Below, one piece after another: positions 17,779 to 27,078 of a stretch of 64,000 nucleotides of DNA. Made by a program: the position numbers and the translations under genes. The stretch lies in assembly GCA_026710545.1 (NCBI GenBank), contig JAPOQU010000108.1, positions 1 through 64,000 of the forward strand, given 5' to 3'. Position 1 is the first letter of the stretch; each line of letters begins with the position of its first letter. The notes beneath the pieces are model-generated. The model was not told the origin of the DNA. It made no database searches and worked only from the letters and a program-made list of their open reading frames with translations. The DNA is from Gammaproteobacteria bacterium (GTDB lineage Bacteria > Pseudomonadota > Gammaproteobacteria > Eutrophobiales > Eutrophobiaceae).

Positions 17779-18890
17779 AGTTGGTAATACCGATGTTTGA
17801 CAAAAGGTAGAATAACAATCCGGATGCCATGCAAACGATTGCGAATTTTCACCTGCAATTCAGTGCCTTCAGCGGCGTATTCCTGTTCGATATAGCCCAT
17901 CGCCACAGGTTGGCCGATACTGGGGCCGTAACCGCCGCTGGTGATCCAGCCGACCGCCCGCTGCTCGTGGTTCAATATCCCGGCGCCATCCCGTACAGGT
18001 ATCTTCCCCTGTGAGGTAAAACCGCGTCGTACCAGCGCCGTTCCCGTCTGCAACTGTTGCAATATGATATCCGCCCCGGGGAACTGCGCCGGTACGGCGT
18101 CGCCGCGGCGGTATTTTTTTGCAACAACCCACGTTAAACCCGCTTCCACGGGGGTTGTTGCCGGATTGATGTCATGGCCGAAAAGACACAGGCCTGCCTC
18201 CAGCCGTAACGTATCCCTGGCGCCCAGGCCGATCAGCTCCACGGCCGGGTCCTGCAGGAATGTTTCAGCCAGCTTGCGGGCATGAACGGAAGGGACGGAT
18301 ATCTCGTACCCGTCCTCACCGGTGTAGCCGCAGCGATTGACAAGACAAGGCGTTCCGTCAAGATCGGCCTCCACCGCGCTCAGGAACGGCATGGTTTCGC
18401 AGCCTTGATATAACCCGGCCAGTACCTCTGCCGCCTGCGGACCCTGTAGCGCCAGCAAGGCGCGGTCGGACAGCATTTCCAGCCGGTAACCCGGGCCCAA
18501 TGCCTTCTCCAGGTAAGCGAAATCTGCCTCCTTGCACGCGGCATTGACCATGAGGAAAAGAGAATCCGGGGTCCTGGTCAGCATCAGGTCGTCGATGATG
18601 CCACCCTGCCGGTTGGTCAACAGCGTGTAGCGTTGCCGGAACGGCGCCATGGCGCTGATGTCGCCGGTGACCAGTCTTTCCATGGCGTTCTCGATACCGG
18701 CGCCGGAAAGGCGAATCTGGCCCATGTGTGAGACGTCGAACAAGCCGGCGCTGCTACGGGTATGGAGATGTTCCTCCCTGATTCCTCTCCGGTACTGAAC
18801 CGGCATCGAGTAGCCGGCAAATTCCACGAACCTGGCGCCGTGCGTTTCATGCAGTTCATACAGTGGCGTCTTTTTCAATTCTCTGTCCAT
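17775..18890 (-). CDS. gcvT: Aminomethyltransferase, glycine cleavage T-protein
   Basis: The protein has 371 residues. Typical segments are TPLYELHETHGARFVEFAGYSMPVQYRRGIREEHLHTRSSAGLFDVSHMGQ, CGYTGEDGYEISVP, and LGARDTLRLEAGLCLFGHDI; the C-terminus has GWITSGGYGPSIGQPVAMGYI. It releases ammonia and transfers the methylene group to tetrahydrofolate. It is first in a gcvT-gcvP operon with a promoter at 18945-18974. Confidence 0.96.
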   Translation of the reverse strand: MDRELKKTPLYELHETHGARFVEFAGYSMPVQYRRGIREEHLHTRSSAGLFDVSHMGQIRLSGAGIENAMERLVTGDISAMAPFRQRYTLLTNRQGGIIDDLMLTRTPDSLFLMVNAACKEADFAYLEKALGPGYRLEMLSDRALLALQGPQAAEVLAGLYQGCETMPFLSAVEADLDGTPCLVNRCGYTGEDGYEISVPSVHARKLAETFLQDPAVELIGLGARDTLRLEAGLCLFGHDINPATTPVEAGLTWVVAKKYRRGDAVPAQFPGADIILQQLQTGTALVRRGFTSQGKIPVRDGAGILNHEQRAVGWITSGGYGPSIGQPVAMGYIEQEYAAEGTELQVKIRNRLHGIRIVILPFVKHRYYQL

Positions 18891-18920
18891 TTTTTTCTGT
18901 CTGCACGGGATCGGGTCAGG

Positions 18921-18974
18921 CCTTCAATTGCCTGAAGGGAATTCATATTATGATCTCATTACCGCTTTAGACAA
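18921..18974 (-). promoter_or_regulatory. gcvT promoter and leader hairpin
   Basis: On the minus strand TTGTCT (18969-18974) and TAATAT (18945-18950) are 18 bases apart. A CCTTCA/TGAAGG hairpin (18921-18938) lies in the leader. I looked for a glycine riboswitch here and did not recognise its conserved segments. Confidence 0.5.
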
Positions 18975-19056
18975 GCAGGTCCGGGAATTTATCCCGTGAC
19001 CGCTGCTGCAAGACTTGTGTTTTTCACCTCATCCGGCGCCTGCGGACCCGGCACAG

Positions 19057-19085
19057 TTGAAAACAGCGTGGCTCCAACCTAATAT
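19057..19085 (+). promoter_or_regulatory. rnpB promoter
   Basis: TTGAAA (19057-19062) and TAATAT (19080-19085), with 17 bases between, predict a start at about 19092. This is the first base of the P1 helix of the RNA. Confidence 0.72.
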
Positions 19086-19091
19086 GGTAAC

Positions 19092-19470
19092 GGGAGTCAG
19101 CCGGACAATCGCTGCGGGAAGGGATTGATTTTGATCAGTTCCGGTTTCGGCAGAGGAAAGTCCGGGCTCCGCAGGGCAGGGCGCCAGGTAATTCCTGGGC
19201 GGCGCGAGCCGACGGAAAGTGCAACAGAAAGTATACCGCCCGGTCATTTTTACAATGGCCGGGTAAGGGTGAAATGGTGCGGTAAGAGCGCACCGCGTGG
19301 CTGGAGACAGGCACGGCATGGTAAACCCCGCCTGGAGCAAGGCCAAATAAGGGGGCGATAATGTGGCCCGCATTGCCCCCGGGTAGGCCGCAGGAGGTGC
19401 ATGGTGACATGCATCCCAGATGAATGATTGTCCTCGACAGAACCCGGCTTACAGGCTGACTCCCCCTTTT
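19092..19470 (+). ncRNA. rnpB: RNase P RNA, bacterial class A
   Basis: The catalytic RNA of tRNA 5' maturation. Conserved parts visible: GAGGAAAGTCCGGGCTCC near 19145-19165; CAGGGCAGGGCGCCAGG; GGGTAAGGGTGAAATGGTGC then GGTAAGAGCGCACCG; GGTAAACCCCGCC; GAGCAAGGCCAAATA; and the 3' ATGAATGAT...CGACAGAACCCGGCTTA. The ends pair as P1 (GGGAGTCAGCC 19092-19102 with GGCTGACTCCC 19454-19464), followed by a run of T (19467-19472) acting as terminator. About 379 nt is normal. Its position just upstream of mraZ is common in Gammaproteobacteria. Confidence 0.97.
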
Positions 19471-19472
19471 TT
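19464..19472 (+). terminator. rnpB terminator T run
   Basis: CCCCC followed by six T residues comes directly after the P1 helix, which serves as the terminator stem. Confidence 0.6.
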
Positions 19473-19646
19473 CATCCCCGATTTGACCCAAAACCTGTTG
19501 TTTTTTCTTAAAAAAACACTACAACCTAATAATATTAAAAGACTTATAGCTATTATTTTTTTTCATAACCGGTCATTTCAAGGTCGATTTACCTCTAAGT
19601 GCCTGTAACACAGGTAATTTTATTACCGAAAAATTACAAGATTTGC

Positions 19647-19676
19647 TTGACAGAACGGCAACCTGGTTCCTATAGT
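19647..19676 (+). promoter_or_regulatory. mraZ (Pmra) promoter of the dcw cluster
   Basis: TTGACA (19647-19652) and TATAGT (19671-19676) are separated by 18 bases. The predicted start, near 19683, is at the front edge of the MraZ repeats. The region 19473-19735 holds nothing else I can name beyond AT-rich sequence. Confidence 0.75.
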
Positions 19677-19684
19677 TACAGATT

Positions 19685-19709
19685 GTGGGAAAAAGTGGGT
19701 AATTGTGGA
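19685..19709 (+). promoter_or_regulatory. MraZ operator: three GTGGG/A repeats at 10-base steps
   Basis: GTGGG at 19685-19689, GTGGG at 19695-19699 and GTGGA at 19705-19709 have exactly one helical turn between starts. MraZ proteins are known to bind arrays of such TGGG-type boxes before their own gene and to repress the cluster, so this is a strong autoregulation site. Confidence 0.85.
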
Positions 19710-19735
19710 TTTTATTGTGACAACAGGGCCAGAAA

Positions 19736-20194
19736 ATGTTCCGGGGTTTCAGCAGCGTCAGTCTTGACAGCAAGGGCCGTTTAGCCATACCCAGCCGTTT
19801 CCGCGAACGGCTTGTGGAGATTGCCGGCGGTTGCCTGGTGCAGACCCTCAATCCACTGGACAGGTCCCTGTGGCTGTATCCCCTTCCCGAATGGGACCTC
19901 ATCGAAGAGAAGCTGGCCGAGTTGTCCGATTTCGACAGGCAGAGCCGCAGGACCAAGCAGATGATGCGCGGCTATGCGACAGATTGCCAGTTGGATTCTC
20001 ACGGGAGAATCCTGGTCCCGGCAGAACTGCGCGACTACGCCCAACTCGATAAGCAGGTCATCATCCTGGGTCAGGGCAACAAGTTTGAAATCTGGAACCG
20101 CGGCAGTTGGGAGGAACAGCGCGACCATTGGCTGGGCATGGTGGGTGATGAAGAGGGGACCCCTGCCGATGCGTTGCAGTCATTGTCCTTATGA
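19736..20194 (+). CDS. mraZ: MraZ, transcriptional regulator of the dcw cluster
   Basis: The protein has 152 residues. Two SpoVT/AbrB-like swapped-hairpin domains each carry the D-x-K-G-R motif: SLDSKGRLAIPSRFRE (residues about 8-23) and QLDSHGRILVPAELRDYA. It forms a ring oligomer and binds the repeats just upstream. The ATG at 19736 is preceded by an AGGG. It is the first gene of the cluster. Confidence 0.96.
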   Translation: MFRGFSSVSLDSKGRLAIPSRFRERLVEIAGGCLVQTLNPLDRSLWLYPLPEWDLIEEKLAELSDFDRQSRRTKQMMRGYATDCQLDSHGRILVPAELRDYAQLDKQVIILGQGNKFEIWNRGSWEEQRDHWLGMVGDEEGTPADALQSLSL

Positions 20195-20218
20195 TGAACG
20201 GGTATCACATCGTTCAAG

Positions 20219-21151
20219 TTGAATGAATACGCACATAAACCGGTTTTGCTCAATGAAGCGCTGGCTGCGCTTGCACTGCGACCGGATGGCTGTTATGTGG
20301 ACTGCACCTTCGGTCGCGGCGGCCACAGCAGGCCAATCCTGCAACGCCTTGGCAACCGGGGCCGGTTACTCGCCTTCGATAAGGACCCGGAAGCAATCAG
20401 GTCCGCCCAAAACGAATTCGCCGGTGATAAACGCGTCAGAGTTGTCCCGGGTTCATTCACCCGCCTTGCAGAGGTGGTCGAAGAGATGGATATGATGGGT
20501 GCGGTCGATGGCTTGCTGTTTGACCTCGGCGTATCATCGCCGCAACTGGATGATGCTTCCCGGGGATTCAGTTTTCAGAAGGAAGGCATGCTTGATATGA
20601 GGATGAACCCCGGTGAGGGGTTCAGCGCAGCAGACTGGATAAACCAGGCGAGTGAAGCGGAACTGAGTGGCGTGCTGCGCCGTTACGGTGAAGAGAGATA
20701 TGCCGCACGAATCGCCCGCGCCGTCGTGGCCGGGCGTTCTGAAACCGCCATTGCGTCTACCCGGCAACTGTCTGCCCTGATCAAAGACGCGGTCCCTGCC
20801 ACCGAGCCGGGCAAACATCCTGCTACCCGTTCGTTCCAGGCCATCAGGATCCTCGTAAATAATGAACTCGAAGAGTTGGAGACCGTGTTGAAGCAGGTAC
20901 TCGACGTCTTGCGGGACGGGGGGAGACTGGCCGTAATCAGTTTCCACTCAGGGGAAGACCGTATTGTGAAAAGGTTTATCAGGCAACAGTCCCGCGCCGA
21001 CCCCTACCCCAGTTACCTGCCCGTAACCGGTAGTGAGATCAAACCCAGGATGCGGGCGGTTGGCCGGCCCGTCAAATCCGCAGAGGAAGCAAACCGCGAC
21101 AACCCGCGTGGCAGGAGCGCCATTTTGAGGGTTGCGGAGAAGCTGCCGTGA
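20219..21151 (+). CDS. rsmH: RsmH, 16S rRNA N4-methyl-C1402 methyltransferase
   Basis: The protein has 310 residues. The start is a TTG at 20219: no in-frame ATG gives the conserved N-terminus EYAHKPVLLNEAL, and a stop closes the frame at 20195. SAM-binding segments are YVDCTFGRGGHSRPIL and LLAFDKDPEAI; LLFDLGVSSPQLDDASRGFSF and NPGEGFSAADWIN are family signatures. Its target nucleotide, C1402, is the same one modified by RsmI, encoded at 13267. The weak start suggests low expression or coupling to mraZ. Confidence 0.96.
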   Translation: MNEYAHKPVLLNEALAALALRPDGCYVDCTFGRGGHSRPILQRLGNRGRLLAFDKDPEAIRSAQNEFAGDKRVRVVPGSFTRLAEVVEEMDMMGAVDGLLFDLGVSSPQLDDASRGFSFQKEGMLDMRMNPGEGFSAADWINQASEAELSGVLRRYGEERYAARIARAVVAGRSETAIASTRQLSALIKDAVPATEPGKHPATRSFQAIRILVNNELEELETVLKQVLDVLRDGGRLAVISFHSGEDRIVKRFIRQQSRADPYPSYLPVTGSEIKPRMRAVGRPVKSAEEANRDNPRGRSAILRVAEKLP

Positions 21152-21414
21152 TTAAGCCTGCCGTTATACTCCTGCTCGTCTTCACCGTACTGGTTTCAGC
21201 CGTATCGGTAGTTCAGACGCAGCACGTCTCGCGCAAGGTGTTCATGGAGATAGAACAATTGAAAAAGGACCGGGACCTGTTGAATGAAGAATGGGGAAGG
21301 CTCCAGCTTGAACAGAGTACCTGGGCGCTGGATGAGCGGGTAGAGCGTACGGTGAAAGAGGAATTGGGCATGTACGTCCCCGAGAACGGTTCCCTGGTCT
21401 TTCTGGTGCCATGA
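21148..21414 (+). CDS. ftsL: Cell division protein FtsL
   Basis: The protein has 88 residues: a short cytoplasmic end, one membrane helix (AVILLLVFTVLVSAVSVV), then a periplasmic leucine-zipper-like coiled coil (EIEQLKKDRDLLNEEWGRLQLEQSTWAL). It matches FtsL in the FtsQLB/FtsWI regulation module. The 4-base overlaps with rsmH and ftsI imply translational coupling. Confidence 0.93.
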   Translation: MIKPAVILLLVFTVLVSAVSVVQTQHVSRKVFMEIEQLKKDRDLLNEEWGRLQLEQSTWALDERVERTVKEELGMYVPENGSLVFLVP

Positions 21415-23123
21415 GCAGCCAGGTTCCTGAATCCGGTTATGCAGGCCGCAAGTGGTTTCTGCTGGCGCTGTTCAGCCTCGCCGCAACGGCGGTTGCCTGC
21501 CGGGTTTTCTATCTGCAGATTTTGAACAAGGACTTTCTGATCGACCAGGGCGATGCCAGGGCCATTCGCAGCGTCGAGATTCCGGCATACAGGGGCACGA
21601 TTACGGACAGGAATGGCGAACCTGTGGCTGTCAGTACGCCGGTGGCGTCAATCTGGGCCGCACCCGGGAAGGTCCTGGATTCAGGGGCCGGCCTGGGAGA
21701 ACTGGCCAACCTGCTGGATACATCGGTGGAAGAGATACGGCGGTTTATGACTGACCGGCAGGACAGGAATTTCGTATTCATGAAGAGGCATGTCCTGCCC
21801 GACACGGCGCGCCAGGTACGGGACCTGAGAATTCCGGGGATCAATATCGACAAGGAATACAAGAGATATTACCCAATCGGTGAAGTAGCATCCCACCTGA
21901 TCGGGTTTACCGACATAGACGATGCGGGCCAGGAAGGAATCGAACTGGCGTTTGATGACTGGTTGCGGGGTGAGCCGGGTAAAAAACGGGTACTGAAGGA
22001 CCTGTATGGTTCCATCGTCAAAGATATCGAGAACATCAGCCAACCCGTCCCCGGCCGGTCCCTGACCCTGGCCCTGGACCAGCGCCTCCAGTACCTGGCG
22101 TACCGGGAGTTGCAAACAGCGGTGCTGCGCAACAAGGCCCGTGGCGGTATGTTGCTGTTGCTCGGCGTCAGGACCGGTGAGGTTCTCGCCCTGGCGGTAC
22201 AACCACCGTTCAATCCGAACAACCGCGCTGATTTCAAGGGCAACCAGTACAGGAACCGCGTGGTAACGGATGTGTTCGAACCCGGTTCCACCATAAAACC
22301 GTTCACCATCACGGCGGCGCTGATGTCGGGGCTGTACCAGCCGGAGACCACGGTTGATACCGCGCCCGGGAAACTCAACATCGGCCGCTATTCGATCAGC
22401 GATCTCAATAATTACGGGACCCTGAGCATCAGCGACGTGATCCGTAAATCGAGCAACGTGGGCACAACCAAGGTGGCGCTGTCACTGGGTCCGGAACGGC
22501 TTTGGAAATTACACCATAACATCGGTTTCGGCAGCCCGACCATGAGTGGATACCCGGGCGAAGTGCCGGGGACGCTTACTGATTACGCCGACTGGTCCAG
22601 TCTGGACCTGGCGACGGTTTCGTACGGATACGGCATCTCGGTAACGACCATGCAGTTGGCTCAGGCCTATTCCGTTATCGCCACCGGTGGTCTTCTGTAT
22701 CCGATCAGCTTTCAGAAAGTCAGCACGACCCCCGCACCTCGGCGCGTGATACCGGAAATGGTCGCGTTTGAGGTGAACAGGATGATGCGAACGGTAATCG
22801 GACCCGGCGGCAGCGGCAGGCGGGCAGCTGTCGAAGGCTACCATATCGCCGGTAAAACCGGCACCGTACACAAGACATCGGAATCCGGTTACGAGGAAGA
22901 CCGTTACACTTCGCTGTTTGCCGGCTTTGCCCCGGCAACGGAACCCCGCCTGGTTCTGGTTGTCGTGATAGACGATCCCGGTGCGGGTCAGTATTTCGGC
23001 GGCCAGGTCGCCGCACCCGTGTTTTCCCGGGTAATGCAAGGGGCATTACGGATATTGAATATTCCCCCCGACAACCTGATCGGGTTGAAAAAGCAGGCGT
23101 TGCTTGCCGGCAACACCAGGTGA
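21411..23123 (+). CDS. ftsI: Peptidoglycan D,D-transpeptidase FtsI (PBP3)
   Basis: The protein has 570 residues. One N-terminal membrane helix (about 14-35) and a pedestal domain with RGTITDRNGEPVAVSTP precede the transpeptidase domain, which carries S293TIK, S347SN and K482TGT, the complete penicillin-binding triad. It crosslinks septal peptidoglycan as partner of FtsW (encoded at 28485). Length is normal. Confidence 0.97.
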   Translation: MSSQVPESGYAGRKWFLLALFSLAATAVACRVFYLQILNKDFLIDQGDARAIRSVEIPAYRGTITDRNGEPVAVSTPVASIWAAPGKVLDSGAGLGELANLLDTSVEEIRRFMTDRQDRNFVFMKRHVLPDTARQVRDLRIPGINIDKEYKRYYPIGEVASHLIGFTDIDDAGQEGIELAFDDWLRGEPGKKRVLKDLYGSIVKDIENISQPVPGRSLTLALDQRLQYLAYRELQTAVLRNKARGGMLLLLGVRTGEVLALAVQPPFNPNNRADFKGNQYRNRVVTDVFEPGSTIKPFTITAALMSGLYQPETTVDTAPGKLNIGRYSISDLNNYGTLSISDVIRKSSNVGTTKVALSLGPERLWKLHHNIGFGSPTMSGYPGEVPGTLTDYADWSSLDLATVSYGYGISVTTMQLAQAYSVIATGGLLYPISFQKVSTTPAPRRVIPEMVAFEVNRMMRTVIGPGGSGRRAAVEGYHIAGKTGTVHKTSESGYEEDRYTSLFAGFAPATEPRLVLVVVIDDPGAGQYFGGQVAAPVFSRVMQGALRILNIPPDNLIGLKKQALLAGNTR

Positions 23124-24631
23124 CGATGTTGACCGTGGCCAGGCATCGAACCGGTTTCCCACTGCAGACTTTGCTGGAAGGCATGACCGATGCGCCTGTT
23201 CAAGGCAATATCCTGGTGCAGGGGATCAGTTCCGACAGCCGGGATATCAGGGAGGGTGATTTATTTATCGCCTGCCGGGGTACGCATACCCGCGGCAGCC
23301 TGTTCATCCGGGATGCTCTCAAGGCAGGGGCAGTGGCAGTAGTTATGGATGAGGAGTTGATGTCAGACCTGGACCGGCGCCGCAGCGCAATATTTCCGGT
23401 CGCGGATTTGCCGGACAAGCTGGGTTTGATTGCCGGGCGATTTTACGGCAACCCTGCTGAACACCTGCATCTCACCGGCGTTACCGGAACCAATGGTAAA
23501 ACCTCGATCTGTTGGTGGCTGGCGAAAGTCCATTCATTGCTGGCCGGCAGACCGGCAGGCTTGATTGGCACGCTTGGACACGGCAGTTATCCGCGCCTTG
23601 ATCCAGGACCGAATACAACACCCGGCGCGGTCAGCCTGCAGCGCCTGTTGGCCGGATTCGTAGAGGCGGATGCGGACACCGCGTTCATGGAAGTATCGTC
23701 CCACGCCCTGGACCAGGGCCGCGTCAACGGGGTTGATTTCGACGTGGCCGTGTTCACCAATCTCAGCCACGACCACCTGGATTACCACCGCAACCTGCAG
23801 GACTACTTCCAGGCCAAGCAAAAACTGTTCCTGTTCGATTCATTGCGTGCTGCCGTGGTCAACTGCGATGATACATTCGGGCGCGCCCTGCTGGACAGTC
23901 TGCCGTCAGGCATAGAGGTAATCGGTTACAGCTTGTCGGGAACCCCGCAGCAGTCAACTCCTCCACTCGTCAAGGCTGCGCTGCTGCCCGGCGCTGAACC
24001 GGTTCTTGATATTACCTGCCCCTGGGGGAACGGCCAGGTAAAGCCGGGGGTAACGGGCGCCTTCAACGCAGGCAATATCCTCGCCGTGGTTTCGGTGCTG
24101 GGCCTGGCGGGATTCCCCCTGGACCGGATCCTGGAGAAGCTGGAAAACATCGGCCCGGCGCCGGGCCGTATGGAAAGCTTCCGGCGCGCTGATGGTGCGC
24201 GCATCGTCGTTGACTACGCGCACACCCCCGCAGCCCTGGAACAGGTTCTCGCCAGCCTGAGGGAGTATTGTAAAGGACGCCTGATATGTGTCTTCGGTTG
24301 CGGCGGTGATCGGGACAGGAAAAAGCGGCCGCGCATGGGAGAAGTGGCACAAGCGCTTGCCGATGAAGTGATATTGACCGATGACAATCCGAGGCATGAA
24401 GCCGGGGACGGCATCGTCGGGGACATTCTCTCCGGGATGACCGGCAGGGACCCTGCCCGGGTTGAAAGGAATCGTTCCGGCGCTATCGAACTGGCGCTGG
24501 GACAAGCGGGGCCCGATGACGTGGTCTTGATCGCCGGCAAGGGACACGAGGCGTGCCAGGAAGTTACCGGCAAGCGTTATCCCTTCAGTGATCGGCAGCA
24601 GGTCAGGCATCTCCTGGGGAAACAGGGGTGA
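23120..24631 (+). CDS. murE: UDP-MurNAc-L-Ala-D-Glu:meso-diaminopimelate ligase
   Basis: The protein has 503 residues, a three-domain Mur ligase. The ATP loop is GVTGTNGKTSICWWLA; EVSSHALDQGRV and FTNLSHDHLDYHRNLQDYFQAK are family-specific. DDNPRHE near the C-terminus is the DNPR motif that marks diaminopimelate rather than lysine specificity, as expected of a Gram-negative. The GTG at 23120 overlaps ftsI; an ATG at 23126 is an alternative. Confidence 0.97.
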   Translation: MTMLTVARHRTGFPLQTLLEGMTDAPVQGNILVQGISSDSRDIREGDLFIACRGTHTRGSLFIRDALKAGAVAVVMDEELMSDLDRRRSAIFPVADLPDKLGLIAGRFYGNPAEHLHLTGVTGTNGKTSICWWLAKVHSLLAGRPAGLIGTLGHGSYPRLDPGPNTTPGAVSLQRLLAGFVEADADTAFMEVSSHALDQGRVNGVDFDVAVFTNLSHDHLDYHRNLQDYFQAKQKLFLFDSLRAAVVNCDDTFGRALLDSLPSGIEVIGYSLSGTPQQSTPPLVKAALLPGAEPVLDITCPWGNGQVKPGVTGAFNAGNILAVVSVLGLAGFPLDRILEKLENIGPAPGRMESFRRADGARIVVDYAHTPAALEQVLASLREYCKGRLICVFGCGGDRDRKKRPRMGEVAQALADEVILTDDNPRHEAGDGIVGDILSGMTGRDPARVERNRSGAIELALGQAGPDDVVLIAGKGHEACQEVTGKRYPFSDRQQVRHLLGKQG

Positions 24632-25983
24632 TCGATATGCAACTGTCAGCCGCCTGCGCCGCACTGAACGGAAAACTCATTGGAGAGGATCGGCGCTTCA
24701 GCGGTTGCAGCTATGACAGCCGCACACTTCAGCCCGGTGAACTTTTTATCGCCCTGCGGGGGGCGGCGCGCGACGGTCATGATTTTATACCCGACGCGTT
24801 GGCAAAAGGCGCGGGCGGGGCGCTGGTAGACAGGGAAGCCGCGTACCCGTTGCCCGTGGTCAGGGTGGAAGACGCCAGGAAACAAGCAGGTCTGCTGGCC
24901 GGACACTGGCGCGCCGGGTTCGACCTGCCGGTCATCGCCGTTACCGGCAGCAACGGCAAGACCACGGTCAAGGAAATGATCAATTCCATCCTGTCGGTCA
25001 ATTCGGAGGTATTGTCTACCAGGGGCAATCTGAATAATGACATCGGCGTGCCGCTGACCCTGTTCAGACTCGCGCCCGGTCACCGTTTTGCCGTGGTCGA
25101 GATGGGAGCCAATCATGCCGGAGAGATACGCTGGTTAAGCCGGATTACCAGGCCGGACGTGGCGCTGATTACCCAGTGCGCGCCTGCCCATCTTGAAGGT
25201 TTCGGCTCTGTTGAGGGAGTCGCCAGGGCCAAGGCCGAGATCTACGAAGGGCTTGCGCCCAACGGTACGGCGATAGTCAATATCGATGATGACTACTGCG
25301 GAATGTGGCTCGAATGTTCCGGGAAGAACCGGCAAATCACGTTCGGCATGGGCGCAAAAGCAGATGTAACCGCAACCAATATCAACACTGACCTGGCTGC
25401 AGGCCGGACCCGGTTCGATCTCGAATACCGGACCGGGAAGGTCAATACTGAACTTGGACTGTACGGCGGGCATAACGTCGCTAATGCACTCGCCGCCGCG
25501 GCCTGTTGTGTTGCCCTCGATATCCCCCTGGAACAGGTTAAGGCAGGTCTCGAGAAAGTACGCCCCATCAAGGGCAGGATGCAGTTGAAGACCGGACTGC
25601 GGGACGTACGCGTTTTTGACGACACCTACAATGCAAATCCCATGTCCCTGAACGCCGCACTCAAGGTCGTGTGCGAACTGCAGGGACGATCCTGGCTGAT
25701 ACTGGGTGACATGGGTGAACTGGGCGAGACCTCTGCCAGGTTTCACGAACAGGCAGGCGCGCAGGCGCGCACTCTCGGCATCGAGCGCCTGTACGGAATC
25801 GGTGAACTCGCCGCACATTCCGTCAAGGGTTTCGGCGCCGGCGCCAGGCATTTCAGCCTGATGGATGACCTGGTCGAAGCCTTGCGCCGGGACCTGCAAC
25901 CCGGCGTTGTGTTGCTGGTCAAAGGCTCAAGGTCTATGGCCCTGGAGCGCGTAGTCAACGCCCTGACGGAGGAGAGCCGGTAA
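24628..25983 (+). CDS. murF: UDP-MurNAc-tripeptide:D-Ala-D-Ala ligase
   Basis: The protein has 451 residues. N-domain [22 protein letters not shown] loop [15 protein letters not shown], then [15 protein letters not shown] and [36 protein letters not shown] marks the C-domain. It adds the D-Ala-D-Ala dipeptide to complete the UDP-MurNAc-pentapeptide. Starts within the murE stop and ends on the mraY ATG. Confidence 0.97.
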   Translation: MIDMQLSAACAALNGKLIGEDRRFSGCSYDSRTLQPGELFIALRGAARDGHDFIPDALAKGAGGALVDREAAYPLPVVRVEDARKQAGLLAGHWRAGFDLPVIAVTGSNGKTTVKEMINSILSVNSEVLSTRGNLNNDIGVPLTLFRLAPGHRFAVVEMGANHAGEIRWLSRITRPDVALITQCAPAHLEGFGSVEGVARAKAEIYEGLAPNGTAIVNIDDDYCGMWLECSGKNRQITFGMGAKADVTATNINTDLAAGRTRFDLEYRTGKVNTELGLYGGHNVANALAAAACCVALDIPLEQVKAGLEKVRPIKGRMQLKTGLRDVRVFDDTYNANPMSLNAALKVVCELQGRSWLILGDMGELGETSARFHEQAGAQARTLGIERLYGIGELAAHSVKGFGAGARHFSLMDDLVEALRRDLQPGVVLLVKGSRSMALERVVNALTEESR

Positions 25984-27065
25984 TGCTGTTGTGGCTGGCA
26001 GAATACCTGACCCAGTTCTACAGCGGGTTCAATGCGTTTCAATACATAATCACGCGCACCATTCTGGGCGCCTTGACGGCCCTGTTCGTGGCCTTGCTGG
26101 TCGGACCCGGACTGATCCGCTACCTGGATAAATACAGGATTGGTCAGGAAGTGCGGGATGACGGTCCGGCAACGCACCTGCAAAAGGCCGGTACCCCGAC
26201 CATGGGTGGTCTGCTGATCCTGTTGTCCATATCCATCAGCATCCTGTGCTGGGCCGACCTCTCAAACCGTTTCGTCCAGGTGGTTTTTGTCGTCATCCTG
26301 GCATTTGGACTGCTGGGCTGGGTGGATGATTATCGCAAGATAGTAAGGAAGGATCCCAAGGGCCTCAGTGCGCGCTGGAAGTATTTCTGGCAGTCGGTCT
26401 TTGGCCTGTGCACGGCGGTTTTCCTGTATGCCAGTGCGGAAGTGCCGGCTGAAACAAGCCTGATCCTGCCGTTCATCAAATCGTTTAACCTGGAACTTGG
26501 CCTGTTGTTTATCGTGACCAGCTATTTCGTAATCGTCGGGTCGAGCAATGCGGTGAACCTGACGGATGGCCTTGACGGCCTGGCGATCCTGCCGACCGTC
26601 ATGGTGGTGGGCGGCCTGACTGCGTTCGCCTACGTTGCCGGCAATATCAGGTTTGCCGAGTATCTCGGTCTGCCTTATGTGCCCGGCGTGGGAGAAATCT
26701 GTATTGTCTGCGCTGCTATCGCAGGTTCCGGACTCGGGTTTCTCTGGTTCAACACCTATCCAGCCCAGGTCTTCATGGGAGATATCGGCGCCCTGTCGCT
26801 GGGCGCCGCGCTCGGAACCATTGCGGTCGTCGTCAGGCAGGAGCTGGTCCTGTTCATTATGGGCGGCGTGTTCGTCGTCGAAACAATTTCCGTCATGCTG
26901 CAGGTGGCATCGTACAAGCTGACGGGCAGAAGGATATTTCGTATGGCGCCGCTGCACCACCACTATGAATTGAAAGGCTGGCCTGAGCCGCGGGTTATCG
27001 TGCGCTTCTGGATCATCACGGTGATCCTGGTTCTGATCGGGCTGGCGAGCATGAAGATCAGGTGA
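25983..27065 (+). CDS. mraY: Phospho-MurNAc-pentapeptide translocase (lipid I synthase)
   Basis: The protein has 360 residues with about ten membrane helices. Signature segments are [21 protein letters not shown], the first Asp pair in [35 protein letters not shown], and [14 protein letters not shown]; the [11 protein letters not shown] motif ends the enzyme. It moves the MurNAc-pentapeptide onto undecaprenyl phosphate. Only one base is shared with the murF stop. Confidence 0.97.
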   Translation: MLLWLAEYLTQFYSGFNAFQYIITRTILGALTALFVALLVGPGLIRYLDKYRIGQEVRDDGPATHLQKAGTPTMGGLLILLSISISILCWADLSNRFVQVVFVVILAFGLLGWVDDYRKIVRKDPKGLSARWKYFWQSVFGLCTAVFLYASAEVPAETSLILPFIKSFNLELGLLFIVTSYFVIVGSSNAVNLTDGLDGLAILPTVMVVGGLTAFAYVAGNIRFAEYLGLPYVPGVGEICIVCAAIAGSGLGFLWFNTYPAQVFMGDIGALSLGAALGTIAVVVRQELVLFIMGGVFVVETISVMLQVASYKLTGRRIFRMAPLHHHYELKGWPEPRVIVRFWIITVILVLIGLASMKIR

Positions 27066-27078
27066 CGGATGTTCAGAC

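Noticed and set aside
18891-19091. Possible glycine riboswitch before gcvT
   Set aside because: This was the expected place, but the conserved glycine-aptamer segments were not recognised. Only a promoter and a short hairpin are supported.
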